From NCBI RefSeq assembly GCF_009909145.1, contig NZ_JAAAPJ010000005.1, forward strand, positions 124,001-188,000: a DNA stretch of 64,000 nucleotides, in the 5' to 3' direction. The stretch is from Corallococcus silvisoli (GTDB taxonomy: Bacteria > Myxococcota > Myxococcia > Myxococcales > Myxococcaceae). A program made the position numbers and the translations under genes. The stretch's first letter is position 1; the number at the start of each line of letters is the position of its first letter. This document shows positions 40,451 through 48,454 of this stretch, piece after piece. The notes under the pieces are model-generated. The model was not told the DNA's origin and did no database searches. It worked only from the letters and a program-made list of their open reading frames with translations.

Positions 40451-41074
40451 CTACCCGCGGGGCATCGAAGGGACCGCCGTCGCCAGCGCGGCCGTGCTCC
40501 CGATGGCGCCCAGGGCCTGCGCGGCCGAGACGACTTCCTCCGCGATGGTGGCGGTGGGCGTGGCCTTGCCCGCCTTCATCCGGTCCACGGCCGCCTCGAT
40601 GAGGCCGCCCAGGAAGGTGCCGATGCTGCCGGCGGTGAGGCCCAGCACCGCCTGGAGCTCCTTCAGCCCGTGCTCGCCCAGGCTCGCCTTGAGCTGCGCG
40701 AGCGCCGTCGCCTTGAGCATCGCCAGCTCTTCGGCAGTGAGGACTCCGTCGGCGGCGGCGGCCTCCAGCTTCGGCCGCAGCGTCACCTCCAGTTCGCGGA
40801 CGGTGGACTCAGCCAGCATGGAGACGCGGGCCCCCACCTGGGCCAGCTTCGAGTCCCCAGCCTGGGCGTTCAGCTTCTTGGTGAGCGCCAGCAGCGCGGC
40901 CGCGATGAGGGTAGCCAGGGCCGTGGCTATGATGGGGACGGCGCTGACGGCCGCCGCCACCAGCACGGACTGGATGCCCGGATCCGCGCCGGAGCTGGTG
41001 GACGTCTGGGCCAGGGCCACCGGAGCGGTTAGGACGGCCACGATGCACGCGGCCAGGGTGAGGCACTTCTTCAT
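40451..41074 (-). CDS. Holin-like protein with signal sequence
   Basis: 207 residues: N-terminal signal-like helix (CLTLAACIVAVLTAPVALA), a second hydrophobic segment at about 38-66 (VLVAAAVSAVPIIATALATLIAAALLAL), a long amphipathic helix (LNAQAGDSKLAQVGARVSMLAESTVRELEVTLRPKLEAAAADGVLTAEE) and further helices. The two-helix start and the TAEELAMLKATALAQLKA segment recall LLH-type holins. Located in the lysis block upstream of the endolysin's target region. The start element here is the variant CCCCTTCC, 36 bases before the ATG. Confidence 0.6.
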   Translation of the reverse strand: MKKCLTLAACIVAVLTAPVALAQTSTSSGADPGIQSVLVAAAVSAVPIIATALATLIAAALLALTKKLNAQAGDSKLAQVGARVSMLAESTVRELEVTLRPKLEAAAADGVLTAEELAMLKATALAQLKASLGEHGLKELQAVLGLTAGSIGTFLGGLIEAAVDRMKAGKATPTATIAEEVVSAAQALGAIGSTAALATAVPSMPRG

Positions 41075-41125
41075 GGTGTTGCTCCCGTTGGGGGTTGAGC
41101 TGCACCAGGAGGAAGGGGCGGCCTG

Positions 41126-41404
41126 CTACTTCACAGCCGCATTCGGCACTGCGTGCACCACCAGGGCGCCCGCCACGTCGCGGATGGCGGACACCCAGCC
41201 AGCGCGTACCACCGGGTTGCAGACGTTGAAGGCGGGCAGCTCGGCGCCTGTCACCGCGGAGCGCCCGCCAGTGATGCTGCCGTAGGCGGTATAGGCCCGC
41301 TCGGCCAGGTGCAGCTCGTCGGGGCTCGCGTTGACGAGCAGCGCATCGGCGTTGGAGCGCTGCTCCGGCGGCGGGGTGTACGGCACGGCAGTGGGCGTGG
41401 ACAT
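41126..41404 (-). CDS. Hypothetical phage protein
   Basis: 92 residues from the ATG at 41404, 41 bases after a CCCCTTCT element. Sequence SPDELHLAERAYTAYGSITGGRSAVTGAELPAFNVCNPVVRAGWVSAIRD is similar in style to the small proteins encoded at 43718 and 43933 (AERAYAVYARRYG), suggesting a family duplicated in this phage. No membrane segment. Function unknown. Confidence 0.6.
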   Translation of the reverse strand: MSTPTAVPYTPPPEQRSNADALLVNASPDELHLAERAYTAYGSITGGRSAVTGAELPAFNVCNPVVRAGWVSAIRDVAGALVVHAVPNAAVK

Positions 41405-41518
41405 GCGGTGTTCTCTCCAGGTGCTGCGGTTGGGCTGCACCACCCAGAAGGGGTGCCGCGCCCGGCTCCCCCGTTGGAGGTATTCCCCTCGTCGCGGGTG
41501 CAACTCCTACTGCCCCCC

Positions 41519-42256
41519 ATGTACGTACTGAACTGGCTGGGACCGAGCATTGAGGCACGCGTCTACTGGGGGCGAGGCGGCCCCTCGGCACTACAGGCTG
41601 CGGTAGAGGCGGGACGTCTCTCGGCGTCCATGGCCCTGCGCATCGCCAGAGAGATGCCGCTCCTGGCGTTGGAGGAAGCGGCATGGCGCGTGGGCTACGA
41701 CTGGTTTTGGGACGTGGAGCACGACCAGCACGTTGCCGCAACACAGCGGGCCGTGCTCGCAGACGCGTCCGCGCGTGAGTTGGTGGCGGCGCGCCAGGTG
41801 CTGCTGGAGCGCTGGATGCAACTGCGGTGGGCAGCCCATGGGCAGCACTCGATGGTGGTGTCGGAGGAGCTGGCTCGCACCGCCCGAACCACGGAGTGCC
41901 TCGGCTACACCTGCGACGACGTGACGGTGCGCGAGCGCACGCTCCATGTGTCGGTCCCGGGCGCAGTAGGAATCACGCTCCCGGATGACCGGGGCCGCGA
42001 TTGGCCTGTCGCGGACATGCTGATTGCGTCGGAGGGAGACGGGCGGCAGTGGCGCGTCATGCTGGAGGCGCCCAGCGACAACCCGCGGCAGCAGACCATC
42101 GCCGCCGTCATGATTCGTTGGCCCGTTGGCGCGACTGTTGGCGAGGCACTCGACCACTTCGACAGAGAGGGGGTGCCGGGCATCGACTGGCGCGGGGTGT
42201 GGCAGTGGATGCTGGGCGTGCTGCTGACCCGGCATCCTCCGCCAACCCAGGCGTAG
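41519..42256 (+). CDS. Orphan rightward gene inside the leftward lysis block
   Basis: 245 residues from an ATG at 41519, with GC-rich third positions in this frame. Tryptophan-rich helices (AAWRVGYDWFWDVEHDQHVAATQRAVLADA; VWQWMLGVLLTRHPP) and a central beta part. No signal peptide, ribosome site or known motif. It lies opposite in strand to its neighbours, which marks it as probable cargo gained by the phage. Unknown. Confidence 0.6.
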   Translation: MYVLNWLGPSIEARVYWGRGGPSALQAAVEAGRLSASMALRIAREMPLLALEEAAWRVGYDWFWDVEHDQHVAATQRAVLADASARELVAARQVLLERWMQLRWAAHGQHSMVVSEELARTARTTECLGYTCDDVTVRERTLHVSVPGAVGITLPDDRGRDWPVADMLIASEGDGRQWRVMLEAPSDNPRQQTIAAVMIRWPVGATVGEALDHFDREGVPGIDWRGVWQWMLGVLLTRHPPPTQA

Positions 42257-42265
42257 GACGCTCAA

Positions 42266-42718
42266 TCAGGAGGCGAAGGGAAGGCGCCGGAAGCCGAGGA
42301 TGTCGGGCCGGTACTCCGCGCGAGCGAAGGCCTTCACCTTCGCGTCCACGCGCGCCGCGTCCTCCAGGGTGAGCGTCTTGCTGCCGCCGCCGGACGCGCC
42401 CACCACCACGCCCGCGCCCATGTGCACCATCACGTGGTCCGGGTCCCCAGCCCGGCCGTACAGCACCAGGTCCCCGGGCAGGAGGTCCGCCGCGCGCGCG
42501 ACCGGCGCGCACTCCGCCCACAGCCGGTCCGTGTTGTGCGTCGCCCGCCAGTCCTTCCCTCCCACCTGGTGGAAGGCCCAGGTCACGAGGCCCGAGCAAT
42601 CGAAGATGCGCGGACCATCCGGCGAGGCACGCTGCCCCTTCGCCCCCCACCGGTAGGGCTCATGCATCTGTGAGAGGACGAGCTGGAGGAAGGCGGCGCG
42701 CTGCGAGGTGATGGCCAT
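42266..42718 (-). CDS. NlpC/P60-family endolysin
   Basis: 150 residues, one NlpC/P60 cysteine peptidase domain: FDCSGLVTWAF with nucleophile Cys41, LLPGDLVLYG, and a histidine in DPDHVMVHMG (His95 or His99). It should cut peptide stems of peptidoglycan at the end of infection. No signal peptide, so a holin is needed; holin-like genes flank it. ATG at 42718, 33 bases after a CCCCTTCT hairpin element. Confidence 0.9.
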   Translation of the reverse strand: MAITSQRAAFLQLVLSQMHEPYRWGAKGQRASPDGPRIFDCSGLVTWAFHQVGGKDWRATHNTDRLWAECAPVARAADLLPGDLVLYGRAGDPDHVMVHMGAGVVVGASGGGSKTLTLEDAARVDAKVKAFARAEYRPDILGFRRLPFAS

Positions 42719-42765
42719 GACGGTCTCCGGGGACTGCGAGGTGCTCCCCGGAGAAGGGGCGTCAG

Positions 42766-42795
42766 TTGGCTCGTAGTGAATGGCAGCGCTATCAT
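42766..42795 (+). promoter_or_regulatory. Promoter of the small cysteine-rich lipoprotein
   Basis: TTGGCT (42766-42771), 18 bp, TATCAT (42790-42795), 35 bp before the ATG at 42831. Independent of the lysis block, which reads the other way. Confidence 0.45.
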
Positions 42796-42830
42796 CGCAA
42801 GACAGGCTTCCGGCACAAAGAGGACAACAA

Positions 42831-43079
42831 ATGCGGGCATCAATCGTCGCAAGGCTGATGACTGTTGGATTGCTTGCAGGCTGCGGCCACGTCGAGGGCG
42901 ACACCGCAAGAGAGCAGAAGTCCACCGCAAACATGTACGGCTGCTTTGTCGACTTTGATTCTCCCTGCGAGAAAGCCTGCGTCTGGGCACACACCGATTG
43001 CGACAAGAAAGCTGGCGGCAATGTGGAGTCGTTGCAGTCATGCGATGAGACATTCTACAAATGCAAGGCTGCGTGCTGA
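42831..43079 (+). CDS. Small cysteine-rich lipoprotein, phage cargo
   Basis: 82 residues; GAGG 7 bases before the ATG at 42831. Lipobox LAGC (about Cys18), then about 60 residues with seven or more cysteines (YGCFVDFDSPCEKACVWAHTDC...SCDETFYKCKAAC), so a compact disulfide-bonded domain is expected. AT-richer than its neighbours and on the opposite strand to the lysis genes. Phage surface lipoproteins can block superinfection; a host-fitness role is equally possible. Confidence 0.62.
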   Translation: MRASIVARLMTVGLLAGCGHVEGDTAREQKSTANMYGCFVDFDSPCEKACVWAHTDCDKKAGGNVESLQSCDETFYKCKAAC

Positions 43080-43097
43080 GACCTCCCGTCGTGGATG

Positions 43098-43484
43098 TCA
43101 GCCGCTGGAGCTAGCGTCCTTGGCCGCCACGTTCGCGGCGTGCTGGAGCTGCCGGGAGGTGCGCTCCCCCATCAGCACCGTGACGTGGTTCACGGCCTGG
43201 TGCAGCTGCGGTCGCGCGGCGCCCATCCAGTCCTCGATGGCTCGAAGGCGCAGGTCCTGCGTCTGGAGCTTCGCGCCGTGCTCGTTCACCACGCGCAGCT
43301 CCGTCTTGATGTCGCGCACGTCCTGGGCCACCGCGCCCAGCGACTGCACCAGCAGGGGCACCTGGTCCACTGCGGACTCGTGCTTCGTCTGCCGTCGCGA
43401 CAGCAGGCCGTTGAGGAGGGGCACGAGGAGCTGGCTCACGGCCAGGACGAGAACGGCGGCGAACTCAGGACTCATGGGGGACAT
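43098..43484 (-). CDS. Holin-like small membrane protein
   Basis: 128 residues with a single membrane segment at about residues 6-27 (FAAVLVLAVSQLLVPLLNGLL), a basic stop (SRRQTK) and a long coiled coil (VDQVPLLVQSLGAVAQDVRDIKTELRVV). Size and topology fit a class III holin or a spanin-like protein next to the endolysin. ATG at 43484, 8 bases after a CCCCTTCT element. Confidence 0.58.
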   Translation of the reverse strand: MSPMSPEFAAVLVLAVSQLLVPLLNGLLSRRQTKHESAVDQVPLLVQSLGAVAQDVRDIKTELRVVNEHGAKLQTQDLRLRAIEDWMGAARPQLHQAVNHVTVLMGERTSRQLQHAANVAAKDASSSG

Positions 43485-43505
43485 GCCCGGACAGAAGGGG
43501 CGGCG

Positions 43506-43721
43506 TCATCCGGGAGCGCGTGGATTGCGCGGCTCCGCTGGCGCCCAGCGCGTCCACGCCCACCGGGAGACCTCCCCGGCTGGCCCCGGGACGAGCTCGC
43601 GGCGCCAGCGCACGCCGTGGCTGTCCTGGTGGTAGCCACGCGGCACGTCCACGCCGGCAGGGCATCCTGGCACCGGGCACGGCAGGTCCTCGCGGTTGCG
43701 CGGGCAGGTGCAGGACGTCAC
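43506..43721 (-). CDS. Small phage protein with cysteine motif
   Basis: 71 residues from a GTG at 43721 (GGAG 8 bases upstream), overlapping the previous stop as GTGA. CTCPRNREDLPCPVPGC could bind zinc; the rest is basic and aromatic (VRWRRELVPG, RWAWTRW). Unknown. Confidence 0.55.
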   Translation of the reverse strand: MTSCTCPRNREDLPCPVPGCPAGVDVPRGYHQDSHGVRWRRELVPGPAGEVSRWAWTRWAPAEPRNPRAPG

Positions 43722-43936
43722 AGCCCCATCTCCTGGCGCCACCCAGGGACGAACATGTCCAGTTCGCCGGGGCCGAAGCCGCCGCGCTCCGCAAGCCGCG
43801 CCAAGGACTGGTCGGTGCCGTAGCGACGCGCGTAGACGGCATAAGCCCGCTCCGCGAGGGACCACGGGATGGTCCTGGGGATCCCGTTGTCGAGGTCCTT
43901 CTGAATCACGAGGAGGGGGAAGCGGCGCTCGCTCAT
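43718..43936 (-). CDS. Small phage protein
   Basis: 72 residues from the ATG at 43936, overlapping its neighbours on both sides by 4 bp. Contains IPRTIPWSLAERAYAVYARRYGTDQSLARLAERGGFGPGEL, a helix pattern shared with the protein at 41126-41404. No membrane segment. Unknown. Confidence 0.6.
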   Translation of the reverse strand: MSERRFPLLVIQKDLDNGIPRTIPWSLAERAYAVYARRYGTDQSLARLAERGGFGPGELDMFVPGWRQEMGL

Positions 43937-44136
43937 CGTGCGGGCTCCGCGTCGCGGCCGTCCGCGTCCCATCCGTACCAGCCGAGGTGAAGGCGTCCCA
44001 CCGCCTCATCGACGCGCGGCCGGGGGATGCGGCTGTCGTACAGGAGTCCATCGAGCCACGGCGCCACGGGCATCAGGGTGCCTACCTCGCACCCCTCGTG
44101 GTCCGTCACCGTCATGCGGCCTGGGTAGTTGGTCAT
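43933..44136 (-). CDS. Small phage protein
   Basis: 67 residues from the ATG at 44136, 8 bases after a CCCCTTCT element. Reads VTDHEGCEVGTLMPVAPWLDGLLYDSRIPRP, compact and acidic. First gene of the three-gene set 43506-44136, all with 4-bp overlaps. Unknown. Confidence 0.58.
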   Translation of the reverse strand: MTNYPGRMTVTDHEGCEVGTLMPVAPWLDGLLYDSRIPRPRVDEAVGRLHLGWYGWDADGRDAEPAR

Positions 44137-44170
44137 GCCCCGACAGAAGGGGTGCCTCGCGCCTCCGAAC

Positions 44171-44779
44171 TCAGAGGCGCCTGCTGCGGCGAGCCAGTTC
44201 TCCAGACCCGTGCAACGCAAGCAGCGAGCAGATGTCAAGGTGCATGCCGTCGCGCGTGACCTCGATAGCGACCTGTCCGTAGGGATTGCACGCCATGACT
44301 ATTCTCCTTGGATCATCCTGGCCAGGCGCGCGGACTTCGGCATACCGATTCCAGACATGGACCGGAAGCACTACAGACGAGAGATGCGAAGACGCTGCTA
44401 TGTAGGCGAGCGTGTCGACAAACTTCAGCAGGTCATCGAGCTCGTAGGTGTCCAAGCGGCATCCGCCTTGCTGGCCACGAACGCCGACAGGACAACGACA
44501 CCCTTCGGTTCCCACGTGCATGATGTCGAGGCACCGCTCCTTGAGGTCGCAGTTGAAGACGACGTGATACCCATCCACGTCGGTCGATTCGATCTCTGCA
44601 AACCCAAGGAAGCCAGCGGGGACAGGCTTGGCCTCACGTGTGGCCTGCGCCGCACGGGCATCCATCAGCTTATCGAGACGGGTCCTCGCCGCGTCAGGCA
44701 GAGCATCAAGCAGCATCTGCACAAACTGAGAGTTAACCGTGACCTTGTAGGCGATCGAATTCGTTTGTTGGTTCGGCAT
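44171..44779 (-). CDS. Phage protein of unknown function, AT-richer
   Basis: 202 residues; GGAGG 8 bases before the ATG at 44779. N-terminal helix (VNSQFVQMLLDALPDAARTRLDKLM), a beta-rich centre (VDGYHVVFNCDLKERCLDIMHVG) and a C-terminal SYMLDIC-like end. Third positions are less GC-biased than in the structural genes. It reads away from the packaging genes and may be an acquired gene. No family recognised. Confidence 0.62.
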   Translation of the reverse strand: MPNQQTNSIAYKVTVNSQFVQMLLDALPDAARTRLDKLMDARAAQATREAKPVPAGFLGFAEIESTDVDGYHVVFNCDLKERCLDIMHVGTEGCRCPVGVRGQQGGCRLDTYELDDLLKFVDTLAYIAASSHLSSVVLPVHVWNRYAEVRAPGQDDPRRIVMACNPYGQVAIEVTRDGMHLDICSLLALHGSGELARRSRRL

Positions 44780-45197
44780 GAGGACGTCCTCCAGTGATGA
44801 GTTTCAACTTACTGGCGTTTCCTGACCAACACGAGTTGCCCCAATCCCGGGGTCGAATGCGCCATCCATCACGAAGCGTGCATCCGCGACATCAGTTCGA
44901 CGAGCCCCATGTAGGACACAGACGCAGGGGCGGGGCGGGCATTCCATTCGTGGCGGGCACGCCCCCTGGGGTGGGAAACCCACAATGTGGGAAAAAATCG
45001 GGATTGCTCGGAGCGCTGCAATCCTGCGGCGCGGAAATCTCCCGGAAATCCCCGGCGAACTCTGAGACGAACCCCCTATTTTTTCGGCCCCTGCGCGTTC
45101 CCTCGGCCCGCTGGCGCGTCCTGGGCGCTCGCCCGTAGGCGCGAACGTGCCGGAGCGCGCGTGCGCTGGCGGCCCGCTGGCGCCCCTTCTGGAGGGC
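44780..45197. other. Packaging-start region, candidate cos/pac site
   Basis: 418 bp without a convincing gene, directly upstream of the terminase genes. Seen here: GTGGG-AAA-CCCAC-A-A-TGTGGG (44971-44991), i.e. overlapping inverted repeats; CGGAAATC at 45032-45039 repeated directly at 45043-45050, 11 bp apart; and a T6 tract near 45084. Direct repeats spaced one helical turn apart next to terS are typical of terminase binding sites. Confidence 0.45.
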
Positions 45198-45764
45198 ATG
45201 GCCCGCCACCGCGACCACAAGACCGAGCGCGAGCCCGAGGAGGTGGTGAGCCTCGACCCGCTGCTCAACTACCGGCCCCTGGGCAAGCCCGGGCCGGTGA
45301 CGACGTTGACGCCCCAGCTCGGCGCACAACTCTGCCGCCGCATCGCCGCGGGCGACACCCTGCGCGACGCGGCCGCTGCCGTCGGCACCACCGACACCGT
45401 CGTCCAGGGATGGCGCACGCGTGGCACCGACGCCATCGAGCGCGGGGAGGAGGACGCCTACACGGCGTTCGTCATGGAGTACGAGGCGGCCGCCGCGCAC
45501 TTCCGCCGGGTGCTCCAGGAGGCCCAGTTGGAGAACATCGGCAACCGAGCCTTCAACGACAAGTACATCCGCTGGCGCCTCGGGGTGAGCGACCCGAAGA
45601 ACTTCACCGTGGCCCGCACCGCGGGACCCACCGGCAGCGACGGTGGCGCCTTCGAGTTGGTCACGCCTGACGAGGCCCAGAAGACGCTGGCGGAGCGGCT
45701 GTCCCGCTTCCTCACCAACGAGGACAAGAAGCTGGCAGCGCCCCCGCCCTCCTCGGAGGAGTAG
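45198..45764 (+). CDS. Terminase small subunit
   Basis: 188 residues. After a basic start, residues 38-75 form a helix-turn-helix (LTPQLGAQLCRRIAAGDTLRDAAAAVGTTDTVVQGWRTRG), followed by a helical oligomerisation part ending NDKYIRWRLGVSDPKNF and a disordered tail for contact with the large subunit. It binds the packaging site on phage DNA. ATG at 45198 with the start element 7 bases upstream; a longer frame from 45147 is rejected. Located directly before terL. Confidence 0.82.
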   Translation: MARHRDHKTEREPEEVVSLDPLLNYRPLGKPGPVTTLTPQLGAQLCRRIAAGDTLRDAAAAVGTTDTVVQGWRTRGTDAIERGEEDAYTAFVMEYEAAAAHFRRVLQEAQLENIGNRAFNDKYIRWRLGVSDPKNFTVARTAGPTGSDGGAFELVTPDEAQKTLAERLSRFLTNEDKKLAAPPPSSEE

Positions 45765-45893
45765 AACCAATCTCAGAATTGGCGCAGGAGGAGGAGAGAA
45801 CAGGCGCGGAGCAGGTCGCCGCCGACGTGGCCGCGCTGGTGGCCCGGACCCGCGCCATCGCCTGCCCGAAGTAGTCGCCCCTTCTGGGAGGAC

Positions 45894-47411
45894 ATGACCA
45901 AAGCGAAAGCCGTCACCGCCGGGAAGGACCTGCTCCAGGGCCTTCCCGTCATCCGCCCCGAGACCCACGGGCGCCACTCGCGCCTGGATGAACTGGCGCT
46001 CTTCCTCCGGGAGAAGTTCGGCACCACCGCGGGCTTCTCGGACCGGATGGGCCTCACGCCGCAGGAGCTGCTCGTCCTCTACTACGAGCCCGAGTACTCC
46101 CTGCGCCCCGCCCAGCAGCCGCCGGACATGATTGCCGCCGAGCACGCGCGCTGGCGGACGTGGTTCCTCTTGGGGGGCCGTGGCGCAGGCAAGACGCACG
46201 CGGGCGCATGCGCCGTGCTGCGCGAGGCGAAGGCGGACCCCGAAGCACGCATCCTCATCGTCGGCCCTACGTACACGGAGATTCAGAAGAACCAGCTCGA
46301 AGGGCCCAGCGGCATAATCACCCTGGCGCCGCCATGGTTCCGCCCCGAGCACCTGAAGTCGAAGAAGCAGCTCGTCTTCCCCAACGGCGTGAAAGCCGAC
46401 TACCTGCCGGCAGCGGACGCGGACAAGTTCCGCGGCTACGGCTACACCTTCGAGTGGTTGGACGAGGTGGTCGCCTGGAAGAAGGACCCCGTCGCCGTCT
46501 GGAACGAGTGCTGCCGCGTCGGCCGCGGCACGTCCGCGCGGATGCGCAAGCTGGGCCTCTCCAGCCGCAAGGTCATCACCACCACACCCGCGCCCACGGA
46601 GCTGTTCCGTGAAATCCTCAAGCAGCGGGATGGCCTCGTACTCTCGCGCTCCAGCACGCTGGACAACAGCGCGCACCTGGACGACGCCTACGCCCTCCAG
46701 GCGCGCGACGCGGCGAAGAGCGCCATCGGCAGGCGCGAGTTCTACGGGGAGCTGGAGTTCGACCTCGACCCCGCCCTCTTTCGGGGTGTGGACTGGAACG
46801 CCTCGCGCGTGAAGCAGAAGGAACAGCCCTCCGTCTTTGACTTCATCGTCATCGGCTTGGACCCGGCGACGGGGGAGAAGAAGGGCGCGGACGAACACGG
46901 CATCGTGGTGGTGGGCGTGCGCCGCGAGGCGGACGGACGCGACCATGCCTATGTGCTCGCGGACCTCTCGCTGAAGAGCCCGGAGCCCGCGGCCTGGGCG
47001 AAGAAGGCCGTCGCGGCCTTCAAGGCGTGGGAGCCCTTCGCGAAGAAGGACGGCGGCGGGCGCCCGCGCATCTGGATTTTCGCGGAGACGAACACAGGCG
47101 GCAGCATGGTGCGCTCCACCATCCACACTCTGGCGAAGGTGAAGGTGCTCACCGAGCGGGCGCGCAACTCGAAGGCCGAGCGCGCGGCGCCCGTCTCCAT
47201 GCTCGCGGTGGCGGGCCTCGTGCACATGGTGGGGCGACACGACAAGCTGGAGGAGCAGCTCGGCAAGTTCACCGGCGCCCCCGGAGGCCACGCGCGGGAT
47301 GACCGCGTGGACGCCATGGTGTGGCCCATCTACAAGCACGTCGTGAAAATGCGGCGGAACATCGGTGCCGCAGCCGAGGCGACATCTGAAACAGAGACCA
47401 ATCCGGAATAG
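45894..47411 (+). CDS. Terminase large subunit
   Basis: 505 residues. ATPase: Walker A GGRGAGKT (94-101), Walker B FEWLDEV with Asp190-Glu191, and a TTTPAPT coupling motif. Nuclease: IGLDPATG (about 319), IFAETNTGG and the closing DDRVDAMVW, giving the acidic triad. Cuts concatemeric DNA and pumps it into the prohead. ATG at 45894, 8 bases after CCCCTTCT. An extra glycine-rich segment (KKDGGGRPRIW) precedes the second nuclease motif. Confidence 0.92.
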   Translation: MTKAKAVTAGKDLLQGLPVIRPETHGRHSRLDELALFLREKFGTTAGFSDRMGLTPQELLVLYYEPEYSLRPAQQPPDMIAAEHARWRTWFLLGGRGAGKTHAGACAVLREAKADPEARILIVGPTYTEIQKNQLEGPSGIITLAPPWFRPEHLKSKKQLVFPNGVKADYLPAADADKFRGYGYTFEWLDEVVAWKKDPVAVWNECCRVGRGTSARMRKLGLSSRKVITTTPAPTELFREILKQRDGLVLSRSSTLDNSAHLDDAYALQARDAAKSAIGRREFYGELEFDLDPALFRGVDWNASRVKQKEQPSVFDFIVIGLDPATGEKKGADEHGIVVVGVRREADGRDHAYVLADLSLKSPEPAAWAKKAVAAFKAWEPFAKKDGGGRPRIWIFAETNTGGSMVRSTIHTLAKVKVLTERARNSKAERAAPVSMLAVAGLVHMVGRHDKLEEQLGKFTGAPGGHARDDRVDAMVWPIYKHVVKMRRNIGAAAEATSETETNPE

Positions 47412-47488
47412 AAGCCGCAAGCCTACGGCCTGCGTGCCCAGCGCTCCGTCGCCCACTCCACCTGGGGCTTACCCCTGACGCAGTGGTG

Positions 47489-47998
47489 TTAACCGATCAC
47501 ACGTGCGATCTCCCTAATGATTTCAGAACACTGCTCCACAAATTTTCCGTCCACATCAACCAGCCGCGGAACTTCTGACACATCACCCTCATTGAAGAAT
47601 CGTTCGCCACGCGGCAGCACAGCAAATGGCAGACTGGCGCGTTGGGGCTCCAGCTTATTGTAGCTCCGGCCATGGCCGTGCTTGAGAGCGTTGATTGCGT
47701 TTAGGAGATAATCAAAGCGCTCTGCTAAATCGACATGTCCTGTCAACCTCATCTGCGCGTCAAGCTCCTTGAAGGCATTCGTCCATCCTTTGTTCAGTTG
47801 CAACAGCCCCTCGAATGCTTGCACTGTGCCGATTGCCACAATAGTTCTCTGTATCGTGAGCATGCGCAATGCATCCACGTGGGGGGTGTCAGCGCGCGTC
47901 TCAAGCTCTTTTAGGATTTTTTCCTCCACCTCTTGTGCGTTGCGAAGCGTGAAGTCAGCGGCTCTGGCGAGCAGTTCGTAGTCGGTGGAAGCAGGCAT
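47489..47998 (-). CDS. AT-richer orphan gene between terL and portal
   Basis: 169 residues on the opposite strand, visibly lower in GC than its surroundings. Mostly helical: DYELLARAADFTLRNAQEVEEKILKELE, LTIQRTIVAIGTVQAFEGLLQLNKGWTNAFKEL, ending SEIIREIARVIG. NALKHGHGRSYNKLE resembles helices of abortive-infection or HEPN-type proteins, but this is only a similarity in style. Together with the IS remnant beside it, it marks an insertion into the head operon. Confidence 0.6.
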   Translation of the reverse strand: MPASTDYELLARAADFTLRNAQEVEEKILKELETRADTPHVDALRMLTIQRTIVAIGTVQAFEGLLQLNKGWTNAFKELDAQMRLTGHVDLAERFDYLLNAINALKHGHGRSYNKLEPQRASLPFAVLPRGERFFNEGDVSEVPRLVDVDGKFVEQCSEIIREIARVIG

Positions 47999-48060
47999 GA
48001 GCTCTATCTAATCACATGACACTCCTAAATCTACAGAGCAGGACCAGAGGCTATCCCTGA

Positions 48061-48306
48061 TTAACGCAGCCAGAGAAGCATGGAGGCGACATGGAGGACG
48101 GCGAGGTAGGAGGTCGCCGTATTGTCGTAGCGGGTAGCAGCGGACCGAAAGCGCTTGAGGTCGTGGATGAAGCACTCCACCCGGTAGCGGGTGCGGTCCA
48201 AGGGCGGCGAGTGCTTGCGGCTCGGGTGGGAGTGGATGACAGGCGTCATGCCGAGCTTGCGAGCATTGGAGAGGATGCGGTCGGCGTCGTTCGCGAACCA
48301 TTCGCC
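48061..48306 (-). pseudogene. C-terminal remnant of an IS5-like transposase
   Basis: About 81 codons ending LDRTRYRVECFIHDLKRFRSAATRYDNTATSYLAVLHVASMLLWLR, the last part of a DDE transposase of the IS5 family, with the conserved glutamate of the catalytic triad (RVE) and the K/R of the downstream signature. The 5' part is absent and the frame is closed by a TGA upstream at 48307-48309. No terminal repeats were seen. Evidence of a past insertion between terL and portal. Confidence 0.72.
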
Positions 48307-48454
48307 TCAGGTGCTCATAACCCGCTCATCCAACATAGCCAACCCCCTCTGTGACTCTATTCGACGTCGTGAGTCCGCGAGCAGAGCATAACGCCCTCGC
48401 ACACGCCACTTCGCGCGGCGGGACGTGCTGCCACCCCACCCCTTCTCTCTTGGC

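Noticed and set aside
44794..45138. Rightward open frame in the packaging gap
   Set aside because: Poor codon bias, no ribosome site, and repeats in the region fit a DNA site better than a gene.
44892..47456. Long - strand frame opposite the terminase genes
   Set aside because: TerS and TerL motifs on the + strand are complete; the antisense product has shadow composition.
48061..48306. A functional insertion sequence
   Set aside because: Only the last part of the transposase remains, closed by an upstream stop, and no terminal inverted repeats flank it.
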